This document shows positions 13,201 through 28,200 of a stretch of 64,000 nt of DNA, one piece after another. A model generated the notes under the pieces. It ran no database searches and had not been told where the DNA came from. It saw only the letters and a list, made by a program, of their open reading frames with translations. Each line of letters begins with the position of its first letter. Position 1 is the first letter of the stretch. The position numbers and the translations under genes were made by a program. Source of the stretch: Paragonimus westermani (lineage: Eukaryota > Platyhelminthes > Trematoda > Plagiorchiida > Troglotrematidae); NCBI GenBank assembly GCA_008508345.1, contig QNGE01000994.1, positions 114,461 through 178,460 of the forward strand, read 5' to 3'.

Positions 13201-16200
13201 ATATATCTTTTTACGATATTGGTTAGATTTAACGATACTCGTAAGTGGTTTTGCAGATTTGGTAGGTCAGAAAACATCCAACTGTGGAAAACTCGATTTT
13301 TGACTCGATTTGAACTAGGGACAGAAAAAGCGTGCTTACAAATGGTCAGCTCTTTGTTAGATGAGCTACAAAGCAACGCCAAGTAACCTATAACTGTACA
13401 CCCTGGCTTCGTTGATTATTCTTTCCATTAAACATTTGAGTAGAAATACGGAAGTTTTGAGCCCTTGGCATGGTTTCCTAGCTCAACTAATAGAGCGCTT
13501 ACCACATATGAATAGAATGCTTTAACCGTTGTTCCGAATCGAGACAAGCATCACATTCTCCATAATTTGGTTACTTCACAACCTTGGCTTTTGCGTAATG
13601 CGTGAGGCTACTGACGTTAGGCTTATCATGTTTCTCTTATAGATATGATGGCTGAATTGCAAATTCAGTTTAGAACTAAGATATACCCAACTGATGACAT
13701 CAAACAGGGGTGAAACTCTAGTTCTTTCGAAGTAGACCAGTCGGGCAATATGTCGGGTAATGAAGACTGTGATTAACTGTTGTGGTGTTCATTTTGTATT
13801 AACCTAAATACTTAAACCTCAACCAGCAATGTCTTACTACATACTTTTCATCGTTAATAAAATAGTTATTCTCATCTGATTATTATCATTCTGTTACATG
13901 AAAACGAACGTCATTTTGTGGGAATATATTTTCCCGTCCGGTTTGGGAATATATAGATGTTGAGTGCTTGGTGGGAGTAACCAGTAAATGGCTGAACCAC
14001 ATGGCCAAACAGAAAAACCCTCAGGTTAATCCAAGATTCAGTTCCTAATGAGAAATTAAACAAAATTCACTTTCGGCATGGTTGGTTGGCTTGATGAATT
14101 TACAAGAAAACAGCTTGAGTAACACCTACTGACTTCCAACCCAGTTGTTCTCAGACAGTAACCGTGCTTTGAAGAGTTTTCTAGATGCAGTCAAAATCGT
14201 TCCATAGTAAAAGCGATTGTGAAAACTTGTCGAACAAAAATGAATTTGTACGTATAAATCTGTACTTACATGTCGGATCTGTTTGCTCGCGAACTTGGCG
14301 TCTGCACTGCAACGCTTTTTTGTCCAGCTCAAAGCTAATATGTTTTGTCACCCAAAAGTTCCTGCGGTTATCACAGTGTGTAGTTCTGTGATTTGGGGGA
14401 CATCCTTAAGGAAAGGGAAGGGGTTGGAGACGAAACGAAGATTTGAACTCTCAGTAACCTTCTCTGTTACCGGCAACCGACCAATTTTCTAAATTAGACA
14501 TGGGTTGCCATTCTTAAGTATTATAGTTTCAACAAAGTTTCCACATGCCTGTTCGTTATTGAGAATAGAGTGAACTATGGACTGTAATTATAACTGATTT
14601 CCACCACGACCAGACATAAGTCACATGGTGCCGACAGTAGTGATCGTCTCCGCAAACACCGCGTAATTTCTAATGCCTACTCACATTTTGAAACGTATGT
14701 AAGCATGTTGTGTACACAACAACTTTTCGCATAAAATATTACGTCGTTTGGTTTCTTGTGGACACTCTAAGAGTTGGACTTTGACGATAGGGATACATAC
14801 GATTTGACGTAGAGATAGATTCTAAGAAGTTTCGTATACAAAGCTACAGTTTAATGTTGTGATTGAGGAAAAGAATTTAAGCGTACTAGTATCTCAGCCA
14901 TGTATTCATTGACAAACGCTTATCCAACCAATCTTAACGAAACATGTTCTAAAAATGTAGGCTCGCAAGATATCACGCTACAATCAGCTCTATTTATCGT
15001 CTCCGAACATGCTAGCCAAATGTTGGAGGCGCCAGATAGAGAGATAAATAAGTGAGTCATGGAGTGTTCACAGTGTGGAACTACGGTTTAAACACTCCGA
15101 TACTTAAAACATAAATAATCCTACCCATTGATTGAAAAAGACATGAAAGGCTCGTTTTACACAGTACAAAAGCTGTGCATCGTGCAACTGTGCAATTGTA
15201 AAAACAATTAACGTAACCCATACAGCATAGTTTAAGACCGGTGTGTTCAGACTTACTAACAACAAATTCTTGTACTTCCTGAATGGCAAATGAATTTGTC
15301 TTATATGAACCTTCCAGATAGTTCACAGATAAACTTATCAGAGGTTTTCATTTACACGGATCACCAATCATTTGTTAAATTGCTAGGGAATAACGCAAAT
15401 TTGCGTTGATCCGTCATGTACGGTGAAATCGCTGCTGTAGACGCACAGGCAATCAGAACTTCATTAGAGCTGAATCTCTCTCTTCAGCTCCACGGAAAGC
15501 TTCCACATTAACCTTACGTCATTGACAGCAGCAATCAGTTATTCAGACGGTTAGTGGACAGTTAATTGACCTTTCGATAATACGTTCCAATAAATCTATT
15601 GGCCCAATGAAAGGTGAGTGGAAACAAATTATCGTTTATTCTTTGAAAAATAGCGAATAACAGAAAACCCAGTGCTTATAACTTTACCAAAATTTAGGCA
15701 AAACCACACATTGTCTGTAAGTTCAAATGTACAAATGAGGCTCGCTTTCATTTAGACGAACAGTTTGGAAAAGGGTTCTTAGAAGAGGAAATTACCTGTC
15801 CTATGACTATCTTGATCACCTGAACAAACTCTTCAGATTCATCTGACTGCGTGTGCGAGTACACAACGTGGACTAACATGGTAACACTGAACTACTGTTT
15901 TAGTATCCATTCGGATCAGCTGCTTCGGAAAGCCCACTCTACTTCTTCAGATACAGGAAAGGTTCACATAAAAATTCCTCTCCAAGCCACATTTTCCTAA
16001 GGAATTGTTTTTAGAATGCTGTTGTTTTTATTGTTAAAGGCATTATTGGTCCATCAACCCGTTTACTGCAGAGTTTGATTCAGTTTTTTAATTGCGATGT
16101 TTTGAGGAGAAAGAAGTCTATCATCTGATCACTTTCTGATCAAAAATAACAAACGAAGTAAACAATTTTCAAAACGGAAAAGATGTCTTTGAAAAGAGAC

Positions 16201-19200
16201 TAAGTTGGTCGATTTTCTCCTTAAAGTTCGCTGAGGTGTCATTTGTTGATCAGACATTAAAAATATGGATATGTCGCAGATAGACTCACGGCACACTCCT
16301 TCGCGAACCAGACGCAGCCTCTTGACACACCGACACTGGAACGGTTCCCAAACAATGCTCCACAATTTGCCAATCCCAGTTTTGACATCACATTCAAACT
16401 TCACCGGCACGCGGCCATTATGTTGTTGCAACTGCTGATGCATTTGTTGGTTACAGGTCACTTGCAAATTAACTAAGGATTTACGTGGCACGCACTCTCC
16501 GTTAACCAGCGAAAAGAGGGTTCGCACATGCTGTAGTCGATTAGTTGTCACATCACACGACGCGGGGGTATCGGTTGGTTTGGGGCAACCTGAGTCATTC
16601 GAATGATGAATTAAATAAAATCAGCTTCGATTGCATTTTCCTATTTAAGTATTTGGTCAACTAACTAGGTTAGTGTGCAAGGTTACAGAACTTTACAGTG
16701 TTTCATGTATACAGCTCAACAAAAAAGGTACACTACAGTGTGTCCCCCTTAAGTGACGACCATCATAAGATGAGGTGTAGATTGCGTTAGCCCTTGATAT
16801 GTTACACAATTATCTACGTGTCCTAGCCAATAACTACTCACCTAGGTGTGATGAAGCAACCACTTATCATCATACGTCTGTTTATCAAAACTGTCTGGTT
16901 ATGCAAGCTTAATAGAATGCTGCTAATCCATACGATTACCAGTGAACATCTGACCTTCGTTCGTTTACAGACTAAGTGAGGTAACGCCGGATTAAACACA
17001 CAAATTGACAGCAAAGCGACATTTGACAACTTGTTGCGAAACGTTGATGTCTGTGGCTCGGACAGCTGAATCTTTGGGGGTTATGTAGGCGCGGTTTGAA
17101 AATTCGGGATCACCGATATTAAATATAGGTTAACCAGGTGATCGATAAGGCGAGTCAATATATGAATTCGGAATTAAAACAGATAAACAAATAGTTCCTA
17201 TACTTTTATTGATGGTCAGCGACGTCTAAGCTGTAAAATCTGCTCTCGTCCAGTTTGTATCCTACACTAAACTGAACATGGCAAAAGAGATTAATTGAAA
17301 AAAGAAGTCACTAAGCAAGTGAATAAAGTTTTCGAAATTGGTTTGAAAAGTATGTTTTATTTCTATTCAGGTGTAAGAATGACTTACAACAATGAGTTCT
17401 CTTTACCCGTTCATTCAAAACAGACAGAAGACACGTCACCAGATCTCAACATTTCGATTTACCTTTATCATTCGCTAACGTAAGACCCAAAATGGCTTGC
17501 AACGAACCACAGTTGGATTCCGTAAATCGTTAGTTGAGACATTGCATGCAAAATCGAACTGCTTTAGAGTACATGCAGCTGGGGCAGACACGTTATATTT
17601 AAGGGATTTTTGACAAAGACTGTCAGACAGCTGATAAATAACAGCCCATCCGCACTGAGTAGTCACCCAAATGTGCACAGTAGCTCTGAGTGTTAAAATG
17701 GATAGGCCATTGTTGCGCATGTCATTTTTAACCAAGAGCAAGTTAATTTCTACTGTCCAATATTGTTTAGGTGTGGGGTCCACAAACACGGGAAGTGTTT
17801 TAGGAGATCCCGTTGTCCAGAAACTTGTCAACGTTGTCTGTAATTTAGACTAAACCTGTGAACAGATGAAGAAGATGCTGTCTGGTGTGCTGTTCTTATC
17901 CCCAAAATGCATCACTTTACATAAACGCAATACGGCTTACATCCCATCATACAAGTGAGCTTCACTCGATGGCCATAATTAAGCCACACGCGTGATTAAC
18001 GTGGTGCCTCACTATTTACGACATATATTTAATCAGTCCCGTCCAGATACATATGGGTCGTACGTCTTCTAACCGTTTCAATCAAATTAACTTCATGGGT
18101 TCAGAAAGTCAAAACGGTGAACAGCTTATGCTTCTATTTATAGTAACCAAAAAGTAACAACACAGCACATTGGTTTGAGTTACGAAGTGAAAGAAATATT
18201 TGAACAAGAGTGAACTGAACACAATCGATATAACACACGACTCATAACGATTAACTTCAAGGCTCACACTGTGTCTTCTTGGCTTATTTGGTGGAGCACA
18301 TGCTACGAATTCAGTTCAAGCCCAGCTTGTTCTCAAGTTTGTATCCCTTAAGTCATAAACAGTCAACAGATGCAGTTGGCTAATACATGTATAAGGGTGG
18401 TTGGCCTCGTTAGAGTGGCTCGGACCTGATTTGAAACAGCACGGTTCCTACGTCCATTCGCTGTTTTTCTACGTGCACCTTCGCCGAATCTCCAGTGGCC
18501 CGAAACGAGTGAGGTGAGTTCATGCTTATTGTCCGAAGTACTTCGAAACATCACTTATTTATGTGAATTTGGCTGAGAGCTGCTCATTTCCACTTGACTT
18601 AGCACATTTCTGGCGATAATGACATTCTGCTCTTTCATTGACCCAAATTCGGTGATCGACTTGACTGGGAGAGAAGGACTGACAAGTTACACTTTTACCA
18701 CAGGAATGTAGGTAAACGGGTACACGTGTGTGAGAGTTCCAACAGGCAGATGACTAACCCCAGAACGCTCAGTAGTTATTAGTAGCTGTCTGATCCGGTA
18801 GCGAGAGTTAGCTATTCTTTTTGATTCACACTATATCTGACCGAAACTAAAATTATGGTTACAGTACAATTTTTTATTAATGATATGTTCTCAGTTGACG
18901 TGAAGGGGCTGTGACCTATCGACAAAACCTTGTACAGAAGCTTACATCACTTCACAACGAAACCAGACCTATTCAGATCGGATTCACACTGGATTTTTTC
19001 TTCATTTTCTAAAAACTGTAGAACACTCTGGATGTTGCATCCAATTTGGGGGAGGTGGAAATAGTGACTTATGGAGGATTTGTATGGAAAGTGAACAGTC
19101 AATGAGTAAAACAGTTTACGAAAGAATCATTTTGGATCGATGCTGAGAGTCGAATAAAAATACATAAAAATCTAACTGATCGGTCTTCTAAATTCAGGAA

Positions 19201-22200
19201 GTATCTTGCGACTGTAAATTACTGGTAATGACGTGTGTCGTGTTACATAGTAAACTATGCATGTATTGTCTATGAAGGTTAAGCGTTGGAATTTATTCGG
19301 TTTGATTGTTCGTTTGAGACCACACACTGCTTTGTAAGACAGTCAAAATCTACTGTAAATCACGTGTCGCGCTAATGGTCAAATTACCGTGCATCCGGTT
19401 TGCGACGTTCCGCAGAACTCTTTGAACAACGGTGATGACAATGTGGAGGTATGTTGTAAAATAGGTTTTAACCCCCTTTTCCGCATACTGCTGTTGCAAC
19501 GGAGGGGTCTGCAAATTTGCTGAAAGAGATTAGGTATCATCTTCCTACAGTAGTTCTGAAATAACCCCATGAATATATCCGACTTCACTCTTGACTGTTA
19601 TTGATTCAGCAATTAGTCGTCTCCATTGCCTGAGTAGTGCTACACTAGGTGTGTATTTTAGTGGGCAAGCCATTACTTGTCCACTACGTTGTAATCCAAA
19701 AGCATCACGGTGCACTTCAAGCACACAGGGCAAGAAGGATTAAAACATACGGTTCACCCAAGTAGTAACATCTGATAGGACAGCACACAACCCAGAACAA
19801 TTAGTGGTCTTTTCACACGATTGACTTACCACAAGGCCCATGTTTCGTCACAGTTTCCTCACGGCATTCACAATTATCCAGGAAAGTACGACGATACATT
19901 CTGGATTCAATTTTTGTTACAGGTGAGCACTGAGCTGAAATAAGTTTTGTCTGCTCCGGGCATACTAAATGGAAGTAATCGCGCAGAATAAAAACAGACA
20001 GTAGGTTAACAGTGTATTACTAAAACACTCACGTATTTCGTTGTTTTTCTACGAGGATTAATTAGATCGTAACTCACACATATCCAAACGAAGGACATCT
20101 CAAGGCATAAAGCCAAATGTGACTTAATACGTGTTTGATTGAAATCCCATTACTGCTCTTCTAAACTAAAGCACAACAAAATTTTTTGTCAAGTTTCGTC
20201 TGCTTGACAGCATGAAACACAAGATCCTGGCAAATTATAAACCTTTGCTTCTTTTTCTTCGAAACAGAATTACGGACGTTATGAGATAGGTGTCTTTCCC
20301 AGATATTCTGGACTTTTGCTAATCCGCTTTCCCGCAGGTTTCATGCCCTGGTTATTTAAGTCAGTTTTTGAACTAACTATCCAGGTATTTTACAGTAGTC
20401 TTGTGTTTTACCAGGGATTTCTTTCTTATAAACGGGGAATTATCAAGCGTTCAGCATTGCGATGCACAGTGTCTGCATACAAAGTTCTGGACTTATTACA
20501 TCACACTTACAGGCGGACCATCTGTGCCCGTGTATACATAGTTAAAAAGATATGTCACATAAAATGATGAACGTATCCGAAAATGGGAGGAAACCGAGAA
20601 TTAATTAAGGTAACGGAGCAGAACGGTGTAGAGAGCAAGGGCGAAAACAATGAGAAGATACACTCGGAAATTAGCAACGACAGCACCATAAACTATACTG
20701 TCACGTTGTATCAGACAGTATACTGAATGGAAGAGTTCGTTTTCATTTGTACCCCAATCAGAAAGCCAGAAGCATCTTAAACAACAACTTTTAATGTCAA
20801 CATTTCGTATGATGAACACAAGCCGAAAATGACCATACACGTGAGAATCAGCCTAAGGATGGAGTCGATTTCTTTAATGAAACTTGCTGTATTTTTCCAC
20901 CTTAGAATCTTTAAGAACGTGAGTTTTATTTGCAAACTGAGGAACAAGTGAACTGCATTTTTGGATATATAAATAATGCCACGACAAGCTTTAGAAGTAG
21001 GTCGCAAATGACAATCACGGCCTGAACTTACACACAGCAGATCGACGCTTGTAAACCCTCTGCTCGCATTTACATCCAACCGGAATGAAAGTGGTTAACG
21101 TGTACACCAGTTCTCTTGCACCGGCATCGCATTCCACACTTTTCCTCTGATCCGGACATTCTGCATCAAACGAGTATAAATAGCAACATGATGGAAATCT
21201 CAAGTAGTAGTTGATTACTTGGTAAGCTTAATCGACTTCAAACGTTCATGCATTACTGATAAATTGAATTCAGTTTACACAGAAAAGTCTTCGTCAGCTC
21301 AACTTTCAACAAAACAATCAGATGTTTATTCACACAGCCTGTTCAAAGCTCGTGCTCACTTGTAATGCACTGATGCTGAACCGCTTTTGCCACACACTGA
21401 CACCTATCCACACGATTGTACACTGTTTGCATCCCTCTCGAACCGTTCGCCAGCACGGGGCCCAAAAGTTGATGTTGGAAACCAGTTTCACACTGAACGT
21501 GCCGACGAATTTCATGACGAACTTGCACGCATTGACTCTGACGTAATTCAGTCTCCTTGACATGTATCACTTCGTACTTTCCAGATGAGTCACATGTTTT
21601 AGTCACTTGTTTGTTCCTTTGGCAACCTGTTCATCATGAAGTTTTGGAAACAGCGAACATTCTCATCATTTTTAAGCAATTATGGAACTGTATAATCTAA
21701 AGTGGCCTCATTGTTCAGTCGTCTGCTTTGTTAGGTGTACTTAAGAAAATCCATCTAATTTGTTTTCGCACCAATACACTCACCATTATATCAATAACAT
21801 TAAATTGCGTACGAAACCAAGACAAAAGAAACAACAAATAAAAAGATTGTTGGGCGGTCTCAAAGCAACTGACGCATTCAAACGCAAACAAACTGGCCGA
21901 AATTCAATAGTGAACAACGTTACCCGACTTATTAATTCGTTTAGAGTATGGTCTATCAAAACAATTGATATCTCCTCTTAGGGGCAGGTGAATGTGTGGT
22001 GTTGATACAGAGAAATGAGACGGAATATGGTCAATCAAGGGATGTTTTAAACCCCTGAATATTAGGTCCCGGGATTGATTCTGCGCAGCTTTCAGCCGTA
22101 CACTGACTAACTAATTTGTCCATATAAAACATGGTTACCGTAGTGAACCATGAGCACCTATGGATGTGTGATTAAGTGGGAAATTAAAACTTGTTTAGCA

Positions 22201-25200
22201 ATCACGCTTCCTATAATAGGCATGCTGAGAGAGGAGAATCACCGTCGCCACTTTTGGGGAAATCAGCAGACAACAACACTGCGTTGTGAAAACGATAGGT
22301 CGAACATATCTATGAGCCACTGATTAAGAATTTCACATTTTATAAGCATTCGGGTAAAGCACTGATGACAGAACAAACAAGAGATATGAAGAATCTGGCA
22401 AGACGAAAATCTTAACTGGTTTACAGGACAAAGTCACCAATTCGTGTAGTGTTAAGACGAAACAATCAGCCTCAATCGCACACAAAATGACCTTAAAATG
22501 TAGCCGTTTTTTATATTCAGTCTCAAAACTACATGACGTAATTGTGATGCACCAGCCTCTTTTATAAACAAAACCTCGATGTGATAGAGATCTTCCACGT
22601 TGAAAATTTAGATTTCACAATGTTACATAACAAACGGTATGATAGCAAGCTTGGCTAGGCAAAACAAAACTATTTGTAGACAGATTTCACTACTCCTAAA
22701 GTTGGTCTTTAATTAAGTTCAAGGAGGTCATTTGTTCAATCAAAACAACAGGCGGGTGATTGAATCCGATGAGTATCTGTCCTTGCCAGATAAGCAAGTC
22801 AACAAAAGCTTTCTATTGTTTATAGATACACGCCACGTCAGCAAAATTTTAACGAACTTGCGTGCAGCCTTTATCAGTACTGAGTAACAAGCATTGACTA
22901 GATAAATTGCTAGATACAGCTGGTTGATGAGAGTTTGTAACGGACGACCAAGTATTTCCAATAAACCTAGAGACACATACCTATCACACATAAACTGAAA
23001 GCTTACACGCACTAATACTCTTGAAGTGTACTTTAGGATTACGTTTGCGGGATGGTGGTAGTAGGTAATACATGACATTACACCTCTGCATACTCACAAC
23101 AGGGCGTTTTCATACGTCGCAGCTCTTCAGCCACGCATCGACCATCTTGGCCTGCATACACAAACCGTTGCCATACACGGATATCCTGACAACGATGATC
23201 ACATCGATTATCTTCTAAGCCATGACACCATCGCGGACACTGCTGAATCAGTCGAACTGCTGGCTGTTGTGCTTCTGGGCACATGCATGCTTCCAGTAGC
23301 ACCTGCATCGATGGCTCCCGACAGATGCACCGATCTAGTTGGGACTTGACCAATACCAAATTTCTGTACGGCCTAGGATCTCCACCACGTTTGAGCCTGC
23401 AACCGGTGATGCGTCTTATGCCTTCCTCTGCACATTCTAAATAAATGAACCCATAAGCGTATTGTGTTAATGCGGAAATTCGAACATGACGTTAGTAATT
23501 ACAGCCAGTCCAACGGAACAAAAGTATAATGTCAGTAACCTTCCTGGCAGCGAATGAACATCTTCGGCCGACCAGATGAAAGTATGTACTGTCAGCCGCA
23601 CAGTCCTCTTTGGCAAACTTTACATGGAATTAACTTAATATTTCAATATATGATTATCAGCAAATATTTTCATGAATCGATAGGAAGTTAATACTTAAAG
23701 AAGTTCATCGGAATATCCAATCGACAGCGAAAAATGTAGCACGGCAGTTGTCCTAAACGTCATTTTGGCAAAAGACAGATACCGAATTATTCACAGTTTC
23801 CTTGCCAATCAACATGGAAAACAGTCATACGTGCAAATGAGTCAGTTATTATTATGCAACTTATGTACAAAATATTGTTAACATACTTGTCCTCAAGAAA
23901 TAGACGCTTCGAAAATCATGCATATCTTGTCCGGAACGATTTATGTTACCATCGGTCTCTATTGATTCTTTTCAATCACTCATTAGCAGTCGGCCTTCAA
24001 CCAAAATCACAAAAAGCATTTAGAATAAACTCCATGTTAAAGGACGGGTGAAAAGCTGACTGCACTGCATTCCATGAGTTTCAGAGCGATGAAGGAACAC
24101 ATTAACTTCTTAATAAGGCATAGTATGTGATACAAACAACACTCAAGTTCTTCAAACTTCCAAATTATCCATCTGTCCGTAGCCGAAGCCGTCAACGAAA
24201 AGCTGTATAGTGATGCCTTCTGATTTGATTGCTCTAAAGTCGATCATTTTCGCTTGCCAAGTCATGATCACGTAGAATGACAGTTTAGAAAGCTCGCTGT
24301 ATGTCAAACCGGACATGGAGTGAACGTAAACATGAATGGCCAGCTATCATACTGGTTTTTATCGAACGGCGGCGTTCCATAAGGGGTCGGTCCAGGCCAT
24401 TTGCTGTTGGTTTTTCTCGCTCTTGTTGTTTCGTGAAGTGTTGGATCCACTCTGTTATATGGACCCGAAATAAGAGGTCTGAAAACTTACACGTAGTTCG
24501 TGAGACGCTGACGTATTTCAAAATGACCAACCCCAAAAGTAGCCGTTTATTACTCATCGTCAATATTTGCAAAGCTATATGACCCCACCATCAGAACTTT
24601 GGCAAACAAAATGTATACTGTAGGATGATAAAGGTATTGCTTGTGTCCTAACTATCGATGAGGTCTTAGAGGAAGTTTTAGACATCTTACAATGATTTAC
24701 TGTTCTTGTAACAACTAATTCATCATTTTCATGCCGTTTACCTTCTCAAACCGTCTGGGTTACTTTGGCTAGGGTATCTGGTCATACAAATAGGACGGAC
24801 ACGTTTGAAAACCCATTACGGTAGGGAGGAGGAGTAACATTCGGCAAAAATCGCCAAGGCGATCGGAGCCTGAAAACTCATTTGCTTGTTTAATAGATAG
24901 AGAGCGTGAATTTTGCTGCAACTCACACCTAGCCCCCACATGTCGACCGCTGAAAACTGGCTCTAAGCATTTGTTTTCACTACGAGTGACCAGTGCACGC
25001 ATTTATTCGGCACTAGGTGAACACTGGAAACCGCATCGTTTGTGTTTTCGCCTAAATACTTACGTCCTCTTGCCGCACTGTCAAAGTAGTTGAAGATGAC
25101 TTCAGGGTTGAAATATTAACCCAAAGAATGCAGGTTGTAGGGTATTCCATTTATTACGTGCGTGTTACAAACTTACATTTCTTCCAATTTGTGAGAATTT

Positions 25201-28200
25201 TAAATGAAGCAAAAATCGCCTAAAACATGTTCCAGTTGACCATCAACGGTTACGTGCTTGCATAGTGTTCACTAGGGAATACAAAATGGCCGCATAATTA
25301 CTACCCTGGGTAAAGCATTGGCAAGTCGTTCAACTCTGGTGAGGAAAATGGACAGATTTGAAGATAAACACAAAAACACAGTCAATCAGGACTTACCGGT
25401 TGCGTGAGTTTCAGTCGTTTCTACGCGCTCACATTGTCCGTCTTTTTCTAGTCGTCGATAGGCAACAGTCTTGGTTACTTTCTCGTTAGTCACCTCATTG
25501 CATTTATAAAAATGTTTTGGTCGTGGGCACGCTGTGTTGGGAAGAAATTGCAGAAAAATTGTTCAAGAACTGGCTATTATCTGCAGAACGATATCACTGT
25601 AGTTGAGATGGTTGAAAGTCATTGCTAAAAGCACAAGCTTTTGTACTGAATTGAGCAGGATGGTATAGTGAGTTCTCATACACACCTATGGTTGAAAGTA
25701 CTCAACCTGAAAACTTTGCGAACATCATTTCGTACTGACAGCCTGGTGGACGGTTTTTGTGTGATCATCGGTCAACTCAAATAAAACAGTAACCCGAATA
25801 GCCAACATGAATTGAGAAACTAGAGTGAGGACAAGGAAGAACCGTGTGATAGCAAACGCACATACTCGTCTGTCCCAACCTACAATATAGCTTGTAGACA
25901 TAAACTGCAGGTGGATTTTCAAGACGACAATCTTGCTAAATGTTCATAGTGGACAATATTGCGATATATTGCGAAGTCTTGTTGATCAGCATTCAACAGT
26001 TGGTATTTTGTTGTCAGAAGCAGTTGAATGCCACAGACCGTTGTGCGGAGAACAGACGCACAAACTTATGCACAGCCAAACTCTCGGAATGTCGAAAATC
26101 ACTCAAGCGATTTAGTTGCAGAAGTATATTATTGGTTTAAAATCGCCGAATTCGGGTTCAGACGTAAACTGTACTCCCTTAAAGAAAGTAAAACCATTTT
26201 GGTAAACGAACACATGACGCCGTTTGTCACGTTTTAGCATCCGTTCCGTTCCGTCTGCATAATTCTGAAACGTTTTCCTATCTAATTTGTCAACCCTCTG
26301 CAGAAGTGAAGTGCTTTTCCGGAAACGGAGTTTGCTATAGTGCTCCATAGGTTTTCAATGAGAGTTCATTCGATAGCCATGTGAGCTACAAAATCAAGGC
26401 GACTTGATATTCCTGTGACTAGTAGTTTTCCTGACTTGGAGATTTTATCAAAGCTTTCTCCTGTGGAACTAACTGTGGTTTGCCGGCCAGTCGGAAATCA
26501 GTGCAATGATTTCTAAAGCGTTTCGGTGTGTGAACTGCAAGCAGCACTGTAAAACACTCCACAGGGCTGCCTGCTTTGCAGGAATGTAAGCCGGCCATAC
26601 CCTTGACCTCAGAGCGCAGCGTAACGTCCTAGACCAGATGATCACTTGCTACACAAATCACCTTATTCGCTCCCAGTCCATCCCACCTATTCACCTTTCT
26701 TACAGCAATGACTTATTGTACTGATCGTCAGGCCACTGCAACTTGCATATGACTCATTGATGCACATATTGCCAAAGTTACTGACGCTCATAAGTAAGTG
26801 GTTCAAGTTTTGCGCAGTTAACCCATCCAGATGAACTCAAAACCAGCTTCTGTAGGTTCCATAGACCTATTATTGATGTGTCATAGTCGCGCGCAATCGA
26901 AGACAGTCTTTTCTTGATTAATCCGGTCGTTCTGCACACCGCAACCCTTTCACCGGTGCACTCTCTCTAGCGAACTTGAACGACTTTCCGAGGGAAACGT
27001 CGAAATCGAAAGGAGGTCTTAAATCTGTTTAGACACAGGTCGACCCTTCTCGAAATTGTTCAAGCGTCAGAATAGCTAATCACTTGCTTCGCTGTAAGAT
27101 GACCGGTCAACAATGTGTGAGTCATGCTCATGTGCTCGACTGATACAACTTAACAATCGTCACTCAATATTCCATTCAAGTTAGGCTTGTATGCAATGTC
27201 TACACCGACAGCCGATCTGCTACGGTGAGTTCACGTTGTGAAACAACAGGTCTGGTAGGATGATGTTAGTTATTCTACTGAGAACATATATTTGAGCGTT
27301 TCTGAACCTGAGTGACGGCGTCTTCCATGACTTCATCATTTACATTCATCATTTACATCCATCATTTACATTCATCATTTACATCCAAACTTATGCGTAC
27401 TTTAATTGAGTGCTGATATCCCGGGCTTACAGATGTGTGGAAATATTTGATAAAGATGGTTAGGATTATCTTCTGGTCTACTGGTGTATTGTTTCTAATA
27501 AGTGCGTTTGTCAGTATCATTCAGTTCTGACTAAATTAAGAAATTTTGTCTGTGAGTTCATTGTGGTCACTTAGGAAAGAATAGTGACTGTGTTTGTTAG
27601 ATGAATTAACGTCGTGTTTTGTCATCTTGCTGCTCTGCTCAACAATTACTGCTGTTTCAGCGTACACTTGCTTGAAAAACAAAACTTACGAATCGTTAAC
27701 ACTGTTATGAAATGAATACCAGATGGCGCAGGGTGTACGGCAACTCAACCGTTAACTGTCTGCTGTAGATCGATTCAACTTAATCTGCAACTACCAAACA
27801 CTTGACGACGAAAAACGTTGATGTCAGATTAGAAATTTCAGCTTTCGGGAAATTCCATTCAAATTTTCTACAGAGAACAATTGACAAGCAGAGAACCAGG
27901 TAGAAAACCTTGTAAGTTGAAAGCCAGCTCTGTTATGAGATCATCGAAGGAGAGGAAGAGGTTTTTACTCTGGATTTAGATTAGGACAGTTACTGCTAGT
28001 TAGTTGTGACAAAAAGCAAATTCAAGTACAAAATCTTTTATAAAAGTATATGAATTCTCTAAAAACATTATTCAGATTTAGAAAAAAAATGAGATATCAG
28101 TAGTATTCTATTGTTTATTTGTAACGTTAAACTTCTCTTTTACGGTATTATTGAGAATTGTTTGAAAACGCAAATCTTTTTCCAGAGGAGGAGGCAAATT

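Noticed and set aside
14411..14490. tRNA-like B box GAGTTCAAATC on the minus strand
   Set aside because: No convincing A box at tRNA spacing; overlaps the pyrimidine tract of exon 14270-14404.
17475..17620. Acceptor CTGCCCCAG followed by a frame with three cysteines
   Set aside because: No usable donor; flanking exons already form the CxCP joint.
19379..19530. Acceptor CTCTTTCAG and open frames with several cysteines
   Set aside because: Donor GTAATT is weak, no frame shows module spacing, and 19830 joins 16589 in phase.
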